Part shown: positions 10,565-22,224 of the stretch, in pieces
Layout: every line of letters begins with the position of its first letter
Numbering within the stretch: position 1 is the first letter of the stretch
NCBI GenBank assembly: GCA_001931905.2
Contig: MSJI02000840.1
Span: 1-64,000 of the forward strand
Origin: Cladosporium sp. IMV 00045
Taxonomy: Eukaryota; Ascomycota; Dothideomycetes; Cladosporiales; Cladosporiaceae
Direction of reading: 5' to 3'
DNA: 64,000 nucleotides
Notes under the pieces: model-generated
Seen by the model: only the letters and a program-made list of their open reading frames with translations
Database searches by the model: none
What the model was told of the DNA's origin: nothing
Translations under genes and position numbers: made by a program

Positions 10565-10589
10565 TTGGCCTCATCGAGTTGAAATCACC

Positions 10590-13500
10590 TTTAACCTGCC
10601 AGGTATTTTCTATATGGTCATACCCTGTCCACTTGACAAGATATTGTTTCTGACCTCGTACAGTTTTCTCTTTTAGGATCCTTTCCACTTCATAGGAGGG
10701 TTCCTATATTTCCGGATCGAGGTCTTCCACCTCATCCTATAGCGTGGCGTCTGGAGTTGCTAGTTCCAACAAAGATATATAGAATACTAGGTGGATGCGC
10801 ATTTTCCTGGGTAGTTCTAGCTCAAAGCTAACTAGTCCCTTTTGTCGACGAATTTTGAATGGTCCTAGTTTGACTGCATCCAATTTCTTGCTTGGTTTGT
10901 TCGATTTTATGTTGCGCCGTAGGAGATAGACTTTATCCCCCCCCTTAAGGGTTGGTCCCTTAATCCTTTTCTTATTTGCTTGTCTTGTCATCTATTGACG
11001 TACAAACATAAGATCCAGACGTAAATTGTCGTGCAATACGGACATCTGTTTTGCCGTGAACGCTACTACTAGGTTGCTAGCCAATACTTCCATGGTTCCT
11101 ACTAGCTCTAGCGGATGGAACCCAAAGTTTGCATAGAAAGGTAACGTTCCCGTCGTCGTTGATGGCGACTAGTTGTACGCAATCTGTGCTAATAGGAGTA
11201 AAGCAATCTAGTTGTCCTAACGGTCGTTGATATAACACCTGAGGTACTGCTCTAAAGTCTGGTTTAGTCTCTCTGTTTATCCATCCGTCTATAGGTGATA
11301 CGCTGTGCTGAGCTTGTGTTTGATGCCCAATTCCTGCGACAGCGATGTCCAGAAGTTTGATGTGAACAGCTTGTCTCTGTTAGTGATTAGCGTCTAGGGT
11401 GTGCCATAGTTTGCTACCACATTCTTCATAAAGATGTGTGCGAGCTTCTCTGCTCCCCAAGTTTCCCTATACGGTATGAACCGTCCGAACTTAGTAAACC
11501 TGTCCACTATCACCAGGATGCTGTCGTAGCTTTCTCCTGTGACTGGATCGGCACTGGCTGGTAACTTCACAATGAAGTCTATAGCCACTGATTCCCATGG
11601 TCGTTAGGGAACCTGCAACGGCTGTAGTAACCCATACGGCGTATAGCGATCGTGCTTGTTCCTTCTGCAAATGGAACAGCTACGTATATATTCCTCGATT
11701 GCATTCCGCATCCTCGGGAAGTAATACGTCTTCTTGAGCATCTCGAGCATCTTTACTGTGCCCAGATGTCCGAGGACTGGGCCGTCGTGCTATGCTGTTA
11801 GCAACGATTTGCGCAGCGTTGGCGGCACATAGGTCCGTCCTTCAAACTCCTAGAGCTTCGTCTCAGCATTGAGGCTAAACCCTGGATGCTCATCTGGTCT
11901 TACTGCAGCTCCTTAGCACATGCCATCCCTGAGTTATTCCTTCCGCATTTCGTTATGGATTAGTCTCGCATGTATAGCGGAAGTTGCAGCAATCTTGTTA
12001 ACTTGAAGGGTACCGTCAGAGTTCCACTTCAGTAGTTGGAACGATTGTGGTTTGTTTCCCTTCACATAGTCTTGTCGTCTGCTCATGGCGTCCGCCCGAG
12101 CGTTCTCGGATCCTTTGCGATAGTGTATCCGTATCTTGAATGTCGCTAAGTCCTGGTACCAACGAATCTGTCGTGGCGTAAGGACCTTAGTTGTCGTGAA
12201 CTTAGTTAAGTTCTTGTGATCCGAGATGACCGTAATTTCTTCTGGATGTCCTTCCAGGTAGATTCGCCATTATCGACAAGCTTCGACGATTGCGAGGAGT
12301 TCCTTATCGTGGATTTCATAGTTGATCTCGGCAGGCGCTATCTTCCTCGATAAATAGGCGACTGGTCTGAGCTTTCTTTTCTCATCAGGCTGGCTCAAGC
12401 ATGCTCCAATAGCAAAATCGGAGGCATCCGTTTCTACCGTGACGCTCTTCTTTAGATCGTAGATTACTAGGATGGGTTCCGTGGAGAAGCGCGTTTTCAA
12501 TTCCTGAAATGCGGCTTCGGTCTCTACCGTCCACTCGTATCCCTGATCCTTCCGGGTTATCTGTGTTAGAGGTGCAGTTATCTTAGAGTAATCCTGGATG
12601 AACTGTCGGTAGAAGTTAGCAAATCCTAAGAACGATTGAACTTCCTTAACCGTAGTTGGTTTCGGCTAACTTGTCATAGCTTCAATCTTCTTCTTGTCCA
12701 TCTTGAGTCCTTCTCGCGATACGACGTATCCGAGGAACTTAACTTCTGACTTGTAGAACTCGGTCTTTTCTGGCTTAATGCGCATGTTTGCATCCTTCAA
12801 AGCCTGAAGAACCTTTCGTACATGCTGTATATGGTCCTCGTACGTCTTAGAGTATACCAGGATGTCGTCCAGGTAGACTACCACAAAGACGTCCAGATAC
12901 TTCCGTAATACGTTATTAATGTATGCCTAGAACGTAGCTGGTGCATTGGTGAGTCCGAATGGCATAACCAGATACTCGAAAAGTCCGAATCGAGTTCTGA
13001 ACGCTATCTTCCATTCCTCGCCCTCCTTGATTCGAATTCGGTTATACGCGCCTAGAATATCAAAGGCCGTAAACCACTAAGCCCCCTGCAAGCGGTCTTG
13101 CAGCTCATGGATCAGGGGTAAAGGGTAACTGTTCTTTATAGTTATGTCGTTCAATCCTCTGTAATCCACACATACTCGATAATCATTTCCCTTAGGAACG
13201 AGATGTAACGGGTAGCCGGCTAGTGAATCGGATTCTCGAATGTGTCCCTTTCGGAGTCCGTTATCGACGTATCTTCTAACGATCTCTGCCTTTTCTGCAG
13301 TCATCGGTCGTAACGGTTCCTTCTTTAGTTGCTTGCCTTCTTGGATCTTGATCTCATGATCCCAAGGTTGATGTGCTGGCAATGCTTCTTCATCGGATTC
13401 CTTTTCGAACAACCGTCGAAAATCCGAATATTCCGGAGGTATGGCAAACTCTGCCTCCTTTTCCTCCGTTTTCTTGCAATATAGAACTTGAACCTATTCT

Positions 13501-14100
13501 AGTGTTGTTTGCACTGTTTGGAGCAACTCCCGAGCTAACATTGCTTCCACCCCGACCTTGCCTAGCGCATCGTGCACTACAGGTAGAGGTATCGGGTCGA
13601 GTCCTTCGAACTGAATGGTACTCTTTCCCTAGTTTATCGTCGGGTTGGATCCCTTAAGCCAAGGCAATCCCAAAACCACATCAAATCCGGGAGTGTCGGT
13701 AATATCAAACTGGAGCTTCTCTAGGTGGCGTCCCATCCGTAGAGGTATCTTCTTGGTTTCTTATACGATCATGCCATTGTTATACTCAACCGTCTTCCTA
13801 TCGAACGCTCTCAATGAGAAGGGCTCTACCTTCTAGTAAAGAGGTATTGTATGCCTCTTCGCATACCCTGGCGTCATAAAGATTCCTGTGCATCCGGAAT
13901 CGATCAAGGCGATGGCACGAGCTGTGCCTATCGTTACCCAAACCCGCAGGTTATCGGCGTAACGAGCCTTGCCTGCTAATGCTATTCGTTATGGCCTAGG
14001 TAGATCCTGCTAAGGTCTGTCTTCTGGAGGATCTCCTAGTTTCCCGAGCGTCTTGCTCGGCGAGCCGCTAGGCTCTGGTAGCGTGGGTCACTCGTGCTGA
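10590..14100 (-). pseudogene. pol of the Ty3 element (PR-RT-RNase H-integrase-chromodomain), broken
   Basis: All pol pieces lie in one frame, interrupted by stops. Reverse transcriptase: 13077-13412 (KGNDYRVCVDYRGLN) and 12666-12884 with the active-site motif YLDD. RNase H: 12270-12500 (VETDASDFAIGACLSQ). Integrase core: about 11394-11588 (VDRFTKFGRFIPY). Integrase C-terminal part: 10737-10991. Chromodomain: about 10590-10700 (YEVERILKEK ... QYLVKWTGYD ... NTW). The protease should lie about 13500-14000, but I did not identify its active-site triad. The frame is -1 relative to gag. Confidence 0.85.
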
Positions 14101-14242
14101 GTAGTGGTTCCCATGCAGTCGTACATTCCGTAGTGTCCCGGGCGTCGTCTCCTCTTCTCTGCGAGACGTCTGTGGTACGTTCTTCTAACGGTACCTCCTC
14201 ATCCCTCGGGACTCGTGGCAGTAGTGGTCGAACCCTGTTGGC

Positions 14243-16045
14243 CTATTCGTGCACTTGTCGTTCTGCTTCCATTTCATAGTCTCGTTTCAAGGTCCTTACG
14301 CGCTCGCGCATATTCTTTAGGATGCAGATTTGACTTGGGGTAACGTATCCCCCTCGGGCCGTGAAGTCACTCCCGATCGGTGGCCATTCCTGGACAATTA
14401 TGCGGTAGTCGATGCTGTCTTCGACTACTGGTGTGTTCCTTAGTACCTGCCGCACGTCCTAGATCATCTAAGTGAATGCGGAATCGTGGACCCTTTGTTG
14501 TCCATCGATCCACGGGAACACTTCGTCTTTTCTGAGCATGATTCGTCCCAGGATAACTGGTACAATATCGCCTGCACGAAAACTCGTCGTGAATTGATCT
14601 TCGTCGGAGTCGGATTCCTCCGAACTCCCGTCCTCTTCTGCATCCTCCTCGCTTTCCTCCAGGGCCTATTCTTCCAAACTAAAATCCTCTGGGATTAGCG
14701 CAGGATAGTGAGTTAACGCCTCCTGTGCCGCTTGGGTAGGAACTGGCATTCCCCTGGTGAGGCAGATACTTTGTCGTCGGTGACTCGGGAAATATCCTGA
14801 TCCCATCTTGTCACCCATGTGAATAGCACAGCTGTCATTGCAGTAAGCCGTCCAGGATGTCGATGCATGACCTTCCTGGTCTGTGGTAGCGTCTGTTCCA
14901 GTGGTGTCGTTCGCGCCGCGTACCTCTGACACGTCTTCATAGGTCCAATGGTTGGTAGCAGCAATTGTTACTGGCTTCGGAGACTCCTCCTCCGTACCTG
15001 TTCCTTTGGTTGCCCTGAATGCTTCCTGCTTTCCAGATTTCTACAGTTCATGACTCTGCTTCCGGGCCTTGCATTCGTTTTTGAAATGTCCTTTCTTGCC
15101 ACAGCCGTAACATTCGACTTATGACTTGTCTTTGGACTTCTTCTGGCCTTTCTTCTAGCCTTTGGAACCTGGCTTGCCTTGCGTGGCGTCAAGTTGCATC
15201 TTCTGCAACCCGTAATAATTGTCTCTCCATTCGGGAACTTCGCGCTTAGCCTTGCTGTTGGCCTTGCCCTTCTGCGAGTAGTTTCCGTTCCTTTCCAGCT
15301 GAAGTTCGAAAATCCGGTTGTCGATCTTGATAGCCAATTCTGCCATTTCCCTCAAGGTCGATAGTCGATCGTGTCGAATTGTGATTTCCTCCCTAACTCT
15401 GTCCTTCAATCCTCTGTAGAACTGGGAAGCCAATGCTTCGTCGTTCCATTCAATCTTGGATGCCAGGATCTGGAAATCGGCGCGGTATTTTGCCGCTAAC
15501 GTCTTTTGACGTAGGGCCCGGATGTCGCGTTTAGCTTCAATGGCCTCGTTGCCATTGTCGAACACTTCCTCCATTTCGTCGAACAGGGACTCATAGTCCT
15601 TAAACAACTTCTTCGTGTATTCCTTCTGCTTCGATGCAGAATGCTGCAAGAAGTCTTTGAAGTGTGGGTGGACCCAGTCGTACGCTAGTCCTCGCAGGAA
15701 TGACACAATGTACAACACCTGTTTCCTTTCCGAGCTAAGCTTGTTTCCTCCCATCTCAATAGCGAGGAGGCACTGTATTCGGAACGCCTCGAACGTTCCG
15801 CGAGCTCCAGTGAACTCGGCTGGTGCGTTGACCTTAATTCCAGAAGTGTCACCTGCCGGAGCAGTGGTTACCGATGGGGGTTGTGGGGCCATGTTGGATT
15901 CGATATGGAAATTGTCAACCCACTGGGTAACAGTATCGATCGCTTCTGCTTGTTCGTCGGGAGTTGGCTCTGATCCAACTTCGGATAGTGTGTCTTCTTC
16001 TTCGGAGGTCGCTTCGCTGGATGATCGTTCGTCTTCCTCAGACAT
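14243..16045 (-). pseudogene. gag of the Ty3 element, broken
   Basis: The ATG at 16043-16045 opens a 296-codon frame with a retrotransposon gag capsid region (FEAFRIQCLLAIEMGG, then SERKQVLYIVSFLRG). It stops near 15155, but the same frame continues beyond the stop with a CCHC zinc knuckle (CYGCGKKGHFKNEC, about 15071-15112), then CAIHMGDKMGSGYFP near 14800-14850, and conserved-looking sequence to 14243. Several stops interrupt it, consistent with RIP. This strand is the element's sense strand. Confidence 0.85.
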
Positions 16046-16102
16046 ATACTATGTCTAGGATCCTGAGTCGCCTCTCGGTGCTTCTGAGAGTGGTGCTCAA
16101 AA

Positions 16103-16473
16103 TGTAATAGGGGTGATAGCCGGTGGCGAGAAGTTGACCAAGGGGTAGGCTTCTCAGGTATGAACAATGGAGAGTGATAGCGATCTGAATGATCAATGTA
16201 CTTGGACAGTGAATTCAAGCACTAGCTTCGTTACTTAGATTGAGCACGAGGCTCCTATAAACCTTAGACTAACTCCAATCCTATATACTAAGGAGATCCG
16301 TGAGAGATACACTCTGCTCTGTTATCCCGAGAGCAATAGAGCAGCAGAGCAGACAGAGCAGCAGAGCACATCACGTGATCTGCAACCTGCTCTGGAGCGG
16401 GCTGCTTCTGTAACCACAGAGCAGTCTCCCCGCAACGCGCTGCGCGCGTTCCTACCATCCTGGGGTCATCACA
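16103..16473 (-). repeat. 5' LTR of the Ty3 element (right copy)
   Basis: 371 bp, starting TGTAATAG and ending CATCACA on the plus strand. It contains clustered GAGCAGCAGAGCAGACAGAGCAG repeats and a CTGCTCTGGAGCGGGCTGC stretch near 16320-16410. It should drive leftward transcription of gag, which begins about 60 bp inside the element. It is the less mutated of the two LTRs. Confidence 0.9.
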
Positions 16474-16478
16474 CTTAG

Positions 16479-16844
16479 GATTAGAGGTTCATTGACTTAT
16501 TCTAGGCTAGTCTACCTTCACACCTGATCCAGCACTTCCAGGAAGGGGGCATTCCTATGTACGACGCTCCTCTGAGAGGTTCACGAAAGGAGCTCCACGA
16601 TGCTATGGCAAAAAGGATGCGACTTCCCTATATATATGTCATGTCGTAAGAGAAATCGCTCCACCGATGCTTAATCGACCAAATCTTGGCGCAAAATGGC
16701 GGTGGCGAAAGTGTCACATATGCAAGCCTGATGTGACATCAAATGTCAGCAGCTTGGCGGAGGGTGACTGAATTTGGACATATCAGCTTGGCCAAGTGCC
16801 ATCTCGTTTTTCTGTACAAGCTTTAGATCAGAGATACAATTAGC
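16479..16844. other. Intergenic, 3' of the LTR and 5' of the SesA relic
   Basis: Normal base composition. No reading frame with recognisable content; it may hold the remains of the promoter of the SesA-type gene. Confidence 0.4.
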
Positions 16845-17517
16845 ATTACCAAAGCTGAAGCGCTCGCAATCATCGGCGCAGTAACTGCAGCCATCCATTT
16901 CCTGAAAGCTAGCAAGACAGTCTAACGTTATGACACCGCACACAGCGCGACAAGGCTTCCTGAAGATCTTGCGAAGGCTGCGGAGGCGATTCTCATAGTC
17001 ATGAACATTCTACAATATGTCAACACGGGCCTTCAATTGCGATTCGATGTCGAAAAGCGCGAAAAGACGGAATTCGCAAGCTGACCAAGAGATGACGCAG
17101 CCAAATCAGTATAGTCCGCTGTCAATACGTGTCGCGACAACGCTGAAGACTTGAATGTTGTTTTCGCCAAGGTGATACCGGAAGGCGGCTCATCGTTACC
17201 TCAGTGCTGTCTGGCGGCCTTGCGAAGCCTCAAATCAGGTAGAGCAAAGAAGGGTGGAGAGATTGATGCAAGAGATTCTACACAATCTATCAATGCTTCA
17301 CACAAGTGATTACTTCGAGACGGCAGTGGCTCCTGCGGATCTTGAAGCTGCGATCGATCGGCTCTCGAAGGTTGTGTCTTCGCTACCCGAGGATGCCGCG
17401 GCGTCATATTCAAGCTTTGGCAGCGGTCCGATAAACGCCAATACGGAAATCGGCAGCCAATACAACAACACTCTCAGTGGAAACAACGCGCAGCAAATGA
17501 ATCATTACGGCAAGTGA
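16845..17517 (+). pseudogene. SesA-domain (fungal NLR-associated) gene relic
   Basis: Read in one frame from about 16848, the sequence gives ALAIIGAVTAAIHFLKASK, RLPEDLAKAAEAILIVMNIL and CRDNAEDLNVVFAKVIPEGG, then after a frame change near 17190-17250 RVERLMQEILHNLSML. This is the order of helices in the SesA domain, the N-terminal signalling domain found on fungal NACHT/NB-ARC proteins and their partner effectors. The tail (17410-17514) is rich in Gly, Asn, Gln and Ser (GSGPINANTEIGSQYNN), like the prion-type motifs that accompany SesA proteins. Three in-frame stops are TAA, TGA and TAG where CAA, CGA and CAG would restore the reading, all C-to-T. At least one frameshift is present. The family call rests on remembered pattern, not a search. 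Confidence 0.65.
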
Positions 17518-17849
17518 GACACGTACTGAAAGGCTCAAGAGAAGGTCGACGAGCGCTTGGCTGCTCCAAGCCAGGTTCCATTTGCCATATAGGTGAACCC
17601 CGTCATTGGCCATTCCCGGGAGCTATTTCCCAGTATGACTTTGCCGGTCTTTTGTTACGCAATGGAACACCACACCGGTGCATATCAGATTTTGGTTCCG
17701 TACATGCTTCATTACACGGTGTGAGTAATAACTGGTGTCCACCTAATGGCAGCTCACAGTACGACTGGGAACGATATTTGCCGACGGTCTGCAAAGACCA
17801 GATGCGTATGGACCGAAGCTCTTCGATCACGCGGGCAAGCCCGCACGAT

Positions 17850-18190
17850 CCGCTAACACCGTTGATCAACGACCCCTAGGCCGTAATGACGACTGGAAGA
17901 AGCTCGCTCATGAGTGCGAATCCTCAACCCTTTGCAGAGTGCTGTGTCAGCGCGCTTCGCATCTTTAAAGTTGCTGGCAAGGGAGCAGTCACCGCTTGGA
18001 ACTGTTTCACCTCTTTACAAGCTATGTACCATACACAGAACCAGCGAAAAAGTACTCGTTGCGTCTGTGCACATGATCGGAGGCAAATGGCAGTATTCGT
18101 GCTCCCAACGTGCCTCCTTGCTTGCGACGCCATCGGATTGTCAGACGCATCGTTCAAAACGGCAGCAAAACAAGTGATGAGTATGAATTG
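17850..18190 (+). pseudogene. Degraded coding remnant downstream of the SesA relic
   Basis: Two frames give protein-like text broken by stops and frame changes: GRNDDWKKLAHECESSTL near 17880-17935, then VSALRIFKVAGKGAVTAWNCF in another frame near 17950-18010. The pattern WxxLAxxCE ... LKVxGKGxxxxW resembles the helical N-terminal region of many fungal NACHT or HET-associated proteins. It may be a second broken gene of that type or more of the SesA locus. Identification is weak. Confidence 0.3.
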
Positions 18191-18623
18191 TGAGGAAACC
18201 GAAAGTTGACAAGATGGATGTCCCATTTCGGGCCGCGCTACAGCGATGCATTGCGACCTAGAACATACAACATCGACAAGATACCTCCGCTTGATCAGGT
18301 TGCTGTGTGGTGTGTCTTCTCACGTACACCGTCGTAATACCGCAGGCGCTTTCCGCCTTAGTAGAAGGCAACTGAGCAGCTGTCGATGTCCCAGCAGCAG
18401 ACTCAACCTCACCTGGGACGTTTGGGGAGCAGTTGCGTTTGGAGATGCGGACACAGATGCGGACACAGAAGCGGAAAGAGTCGTGGCGGCCTGCGCTGCG
18501 GAAGTGGCCTGCGCTGTGGAGTTGCCAGGGCGTAGATTTGCAGGTACAGGCTCCAGACATGTAATATTTGACATTTCATATGCTCAGCCCCGTCGTCGAT
18601 CTTTCTGCGTGGTGGGTCGGCTG

Positions 18624-19016
18624 TCAGTTGCTTTGGGATCGACTTTCCTTCCATATATCCCACGAAAGCCTGAGATGGTTGTAGCCCAAACAGATCCACA
18701 TTAATGGGTATGAGAGAAACTGCAAAGTCTTCCGCAGGATTCCGGGCCTGACACCTTCGTAGAGCATCCAGCATAAGATCTTGTCGTGACGGTTGAACCA
18801 ATGGCGCATTATAGCGTCATGTGCCCATCGTTGCTCATTCAGCTCGGTGAACGTGACCACTCTGCCAGTCTTCTGCCGGCGAAATGCCATACTGCGGCGG
18901 CCGTAGGGATCAAGTGCTGTTTTCCAGAGTGGTACCGTGTCGTATTCCTCTTCCATCGCCTTCTGAATCTCCTTCTCGAGCTCTTCATTAACCGCGCTCG
19001 CATCTTGCGAGGTCAT
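18624..19016 (-). CDS. Hypothetical protein, 130 aa
   Basis: ATG at 19014-19016, TGA at 18624-18626, no intron needed. The protein starts with an acidic stretch (EELEKEIQKAMEEEYDT), followed by a basic, Trp- and Tyr-rich part (ALDPYGRRSMAF, WMLYEGVRPGIL, WICLGYNHLRLSW). The C-terminal half is weakly hydrophobic. Not recognised. A second minus-strand frame with Ala/Ser repeats at 18320-18574 might be a downstream exon, but I cannot show it. It lies in the tail of the repeat-rich region, with the Zn2Cys6 regulator gene upstream on the same strand. Confidence 0.4.
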   Translation of the reverse strand: MTSQDASAVNEELEKEIQKAMEEEYDTVPLWKTALDPYGRRSMAFRRQKTGRVVTFTELNEQRWAHDAIMRHWFNRHDKILCWMLYEGVRPGILRKTLQFLSYPLMWICLGYNHLRLSWDIWKESRSQSN

Positions 19017-19498
19017 GATGATAACTGGGTTACATATCAGAATATGCGTTGACTACACGGATGAGAATGAGATCATGTACACACAGTTGGGACGTTGTGT
19101 AGCAAGAGCGGCACAAATATGCAAGTAGGGCAGCCTATCACCTAAAGTTCAGGGGAATATATAAGTTTTGAAAGGAAAGACATGCCGATCTCTGCGTCAT
19201 GCTTGGCATGACTTAAACGTCGCCGAGCCCCGATCCGTCTTCACTCGCGGGCCATCGTTACGGGCAGGTGAAGCTGGATCTTATTGGTTCACTAATCCTC
19301 AATTTCCGTTGACAGGCATCAGAACTTCAGTCCTGCTTGCTATCCTTAGAAAGACGAAATATAGTGTCATGTTACTCCAAATCGACATCCTGGCTACCCT
19401 GTGCGGCACTGCCGGCTCCGGCCTTCCCACCATAACATTTCGTTTCATTGTCTACCAATATAATTTTGCACTCGCACTGTTCATGCTGATACTTGGTA

Positions 19499-22224
19499 TC
19501 AGACTTGCCTTGGGTTAAACGCGCTGGACAAGACATAATTGTTCGCCAGCCACTGTTCACCGAGGAGTGTCCAGTCCTCAACGGAAGGCTCGTGCGAATT
19601 TCCAGCAATACTAGCCCCATAGCCGATTTCCGTGTTGAACTGCGTATCATTCTCTTGCGCGTCTTCCTGTGCTAGATAGTTGTCCATTGCCGAAGCTTCG
19701 AGGTTGAATCGAGGGAGAGGGAGAGCGCTTTCATACGCATGAGGATTCGGCTGTTGAGGCATTTGGAGCGACTGCGCCTGCATGCGTGAGAGAGCGGCGT
19801 AATCGAACAAGTTCCACATGAGGTCGATATCGTTGTCGGATAAGTGAACATCCCTTGTTGGGGTTGAGGGCTGGGCTCCATTGTAGTCTCCGTCGACATA
19901 ATGCATGGTCTGGCGGCGTCGCACGCGTAACTCCAATCGCTCTAATACTTTCACCTGAAAGCGGTATCAGCAAGAGTTACTTGTGACCGGCAAAAATGGG
20001 CATTCCCACCAAGTTATCCATGTTGGGCCAGCTTTCCGATAGCATTTGCACCACGCTCTTGCATTTGTCGAACTTCTGCTTTGACCAGGTCGAGTCGCTT
20101 CTGTTCTTATTGATGCTGCGCTCCAGATGCACCGAAGCCGCGATGGATACCAAGTGGCCGATGAACGGGTCGTGAATCTTCATGCCCACCTCTTCCATCT
20201 CGCAAAGCAGTCGGTATACCCAATCTGCGTACAGGTGACTAGACGCGTACGCTTGCTGCAGGAATGTGAGAGGCACTTTTCCGTGGTGTCGATCAGTTTT
20301 AAGATAGATGACGAAAGGGTGATTACTAGCAGAAAAGTCAGTTATTGCAGCGGTTGTCGTAGCAGAGGCAAAGAATATTACAGGCAGCAGTAAATCGTAC
20401 AGTGAATGAGGTAGTAAAACAGACGAGCGAAGGCTGACGACCTGGAAAGACCTTTTTCGCGATATTGTGAGAGAGGACCAGAGATTGTATAGCTGTGTCG
20501 CCAGCTCCCTGCAGCAGTCAGCTGATGTTGTTAAAACGTACAACCAAGTCAAACTAGCTGAAAGTCCTCCATTCGGGTAAAATGAGGTCCAGGCGGCGGT
20601 GGAGTGCAGGCGACCATGCTTCACCAGTAGTATTAAGGGTATGGAAACATGAAATGCTCGCCTGTCACCCTGCTTTTCTGCTACTCATCCGCCACAACCC
20701 TCTGCCCGCCCCCTCAGGTCGGTATGAGCGGCTAGATCTGATATACTTACTGATTTCTAAGTCCAGAACTCGGGACATGATACGACTTCTGCCCGAGGTT
20801 GCTGCCCAGAACGACACCGACTCTTGATTTCTGGCCGCAATATACGACACAGTATCCCTCCAGATATGAACCAGAGTAATGTTAATAGCCGAGATATCAT
20901 CTCCATGTCTTTCGTCGGGAGAGTTAATGACATCAGGTGCAGGCGATGCTGACTTTTCGTGCATGGAGAGGCCGAAAGAAGCAGCAGTAGCGGGCAAGCT
21001 TGACTGGCGGTCCGCGAAGATCGACTCTAATATGATTAAGCTCCAAACAACCTCAGTTCGGCGTTTAAGAACAACATCTGGTAGCTTTTGACAGAAATCA
21101 TCCCCCAAGAAGTTCTGAGAGTGCGCTGCGCGAAGTCCGAGCGCCACTTGCACTTGCGCTCGCGAGACACAACCAGCTGGAGGTCTTGGTCAGTCAGAGT
21201 GTGTAGCATGCGCCTCAAGACTGCTTACCAGCAAAGTCCGCTTGCCCCAGAATACACAAACCCTGGTAGTACGGCTCTTCGAAGTGGAACGAAGAGTAGG
21301 CTGATGCGAGTAGTCCCCACGCACGTTGCGACATGCCTTCGATGATATGCTGCTTCCGTGAGTCGTCACCAAGCCATGGGTGTTTAGAGGTCCGCAGTAC
21401 AAGTGCTAGCATTGGATAAAGAACAAGATCGGGAGGACGTCTGTGCGGCGCCCACTCTTGCAGTTCAAAATCTGAGAATAGGAGACAAGGTTGATTGCTG
21501 AAGCTTTGGCGGTACGTCTCCAAGCATTCTTCCATGACATCTGCGGGTATCTCATTCGGATCGACTGATATGCAAGGAAGCGCATCAGATCCTGATGGTG
21601 CAGGCTGGGTGCTTTCGGGATGCCTAGTCTCCATCGATATTGGCTGGTTCTGCCTTTGTCCTTGTAAGCACCAGAGCGTTTGTGCGACAAGATCGTTCTG
21701 GAACTCTTAAGCTTCTGGTGGTCAAAGGTAGCGGACTCACTCTTTGGCAGCTACAAGCTGCTGAAGCGTAATCTCTATATTCGACAAGCGGGCTCTCTGC
21801 ACTGGCGGTTAGCCAGCCAATCCAGTGTCACAGCGTGGGCTACCTACTAGTGTGGGGTCGTTTTCCATGGACAGAGAAGCGGCAATGCTCCCGCCATGTT
21901 CCGGATGTTGACGCCGTGGCGAGTGAAGCGGATGAGTGGCATAGACACAATCCTGTTTCAATCGCGCACAAAGAGCACAAACAGGCCACTGGCCCGGACA
22001 TCGAGCTTTCTTGCGGCTATGGCATGGTCAGCGTAGTCTTGGGACGGCCGCAGCCTGTGGCTTCCACAACTCCGGTTGCGCTGGCGTTGTGAAAGCACCA
22101 AACTTGTCTCACGGGGACGGTACCGGCAATTCTGACAGGCGACACGCGTACGCCTGGCATGACGGCGCGTAGACTGCCCTCCTGTCGCAGGAGCAAGCAA
22201 TTGATCATCTCCTGGCGAAGACAT
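19499..22224 (-). CDS. Zn2Cys6 transcription factor with fungal-specific regulatory domain
   Basis: Multi-exon gene. Exon 1 from the ATG at 22222-22224 gives TRRHARRTRVACQNC; after a 107-nt intron (22017-22123) the next exon gives RRKKARC ... CALCARLKQDC. Spliced, this is a perfect C-x2-C-x6-C-x6-C-x2-C-x6-C DNA-binding cluster. A linker helix follows (RLSNIEITLQQLVAAKE, about 21740-21800). Then come regulatory-domain exons: about 21233-21634 (EECLETYRQSFSNQPCLLFS), 20750-21153 (VVWSLIILESIFADRQ), 19977-20500 (HPFVIYLKTDRH, then ASVHLERSINKNRSDS) and the last exon 19499-19954. The middle-homology pattern is typical of fungal Zn2Cys6 activators. The exon joining about 20500-20750 is uncertain; an upstream ATG is possible. 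Its position next to the dehydrogenase pair suggests, without proof, a pathway-specific role. Confidence 0.8.

Larger units (their letters stand above)
9524..16473 (-). mobile_element. Ty3-type chromovirus LTR retrotransposon, decayed
   Basis: Complete element, 6950 bp, transcribed leftwards. It has two 371-bp LTRs, a flanking 5-bp duplication (CTCAG at 9519-9523, CTTAG at 16474-16478, differing by one C-to-T), a purine tract next to the left LTR, and the order gag - CCHC knuckle - protease region - reverse transcriptase - RNase H - integrase - chromodomain. This order and the chromodomain place it in the chromovirus branch of Ty3 elements. Gag and pol are in different frames, pol being -1 relative to gag. 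Stops interrupt both, so it cannot move on its own. An extra ORF lies antisense between pol and the 3' LTR. Confidence 0.92.

Noticed and set aside
15615..16058. 147-codon plus-strand frame
   Set aside because: Antisense of gag with no domain logic, unlike the ORF at 9947.
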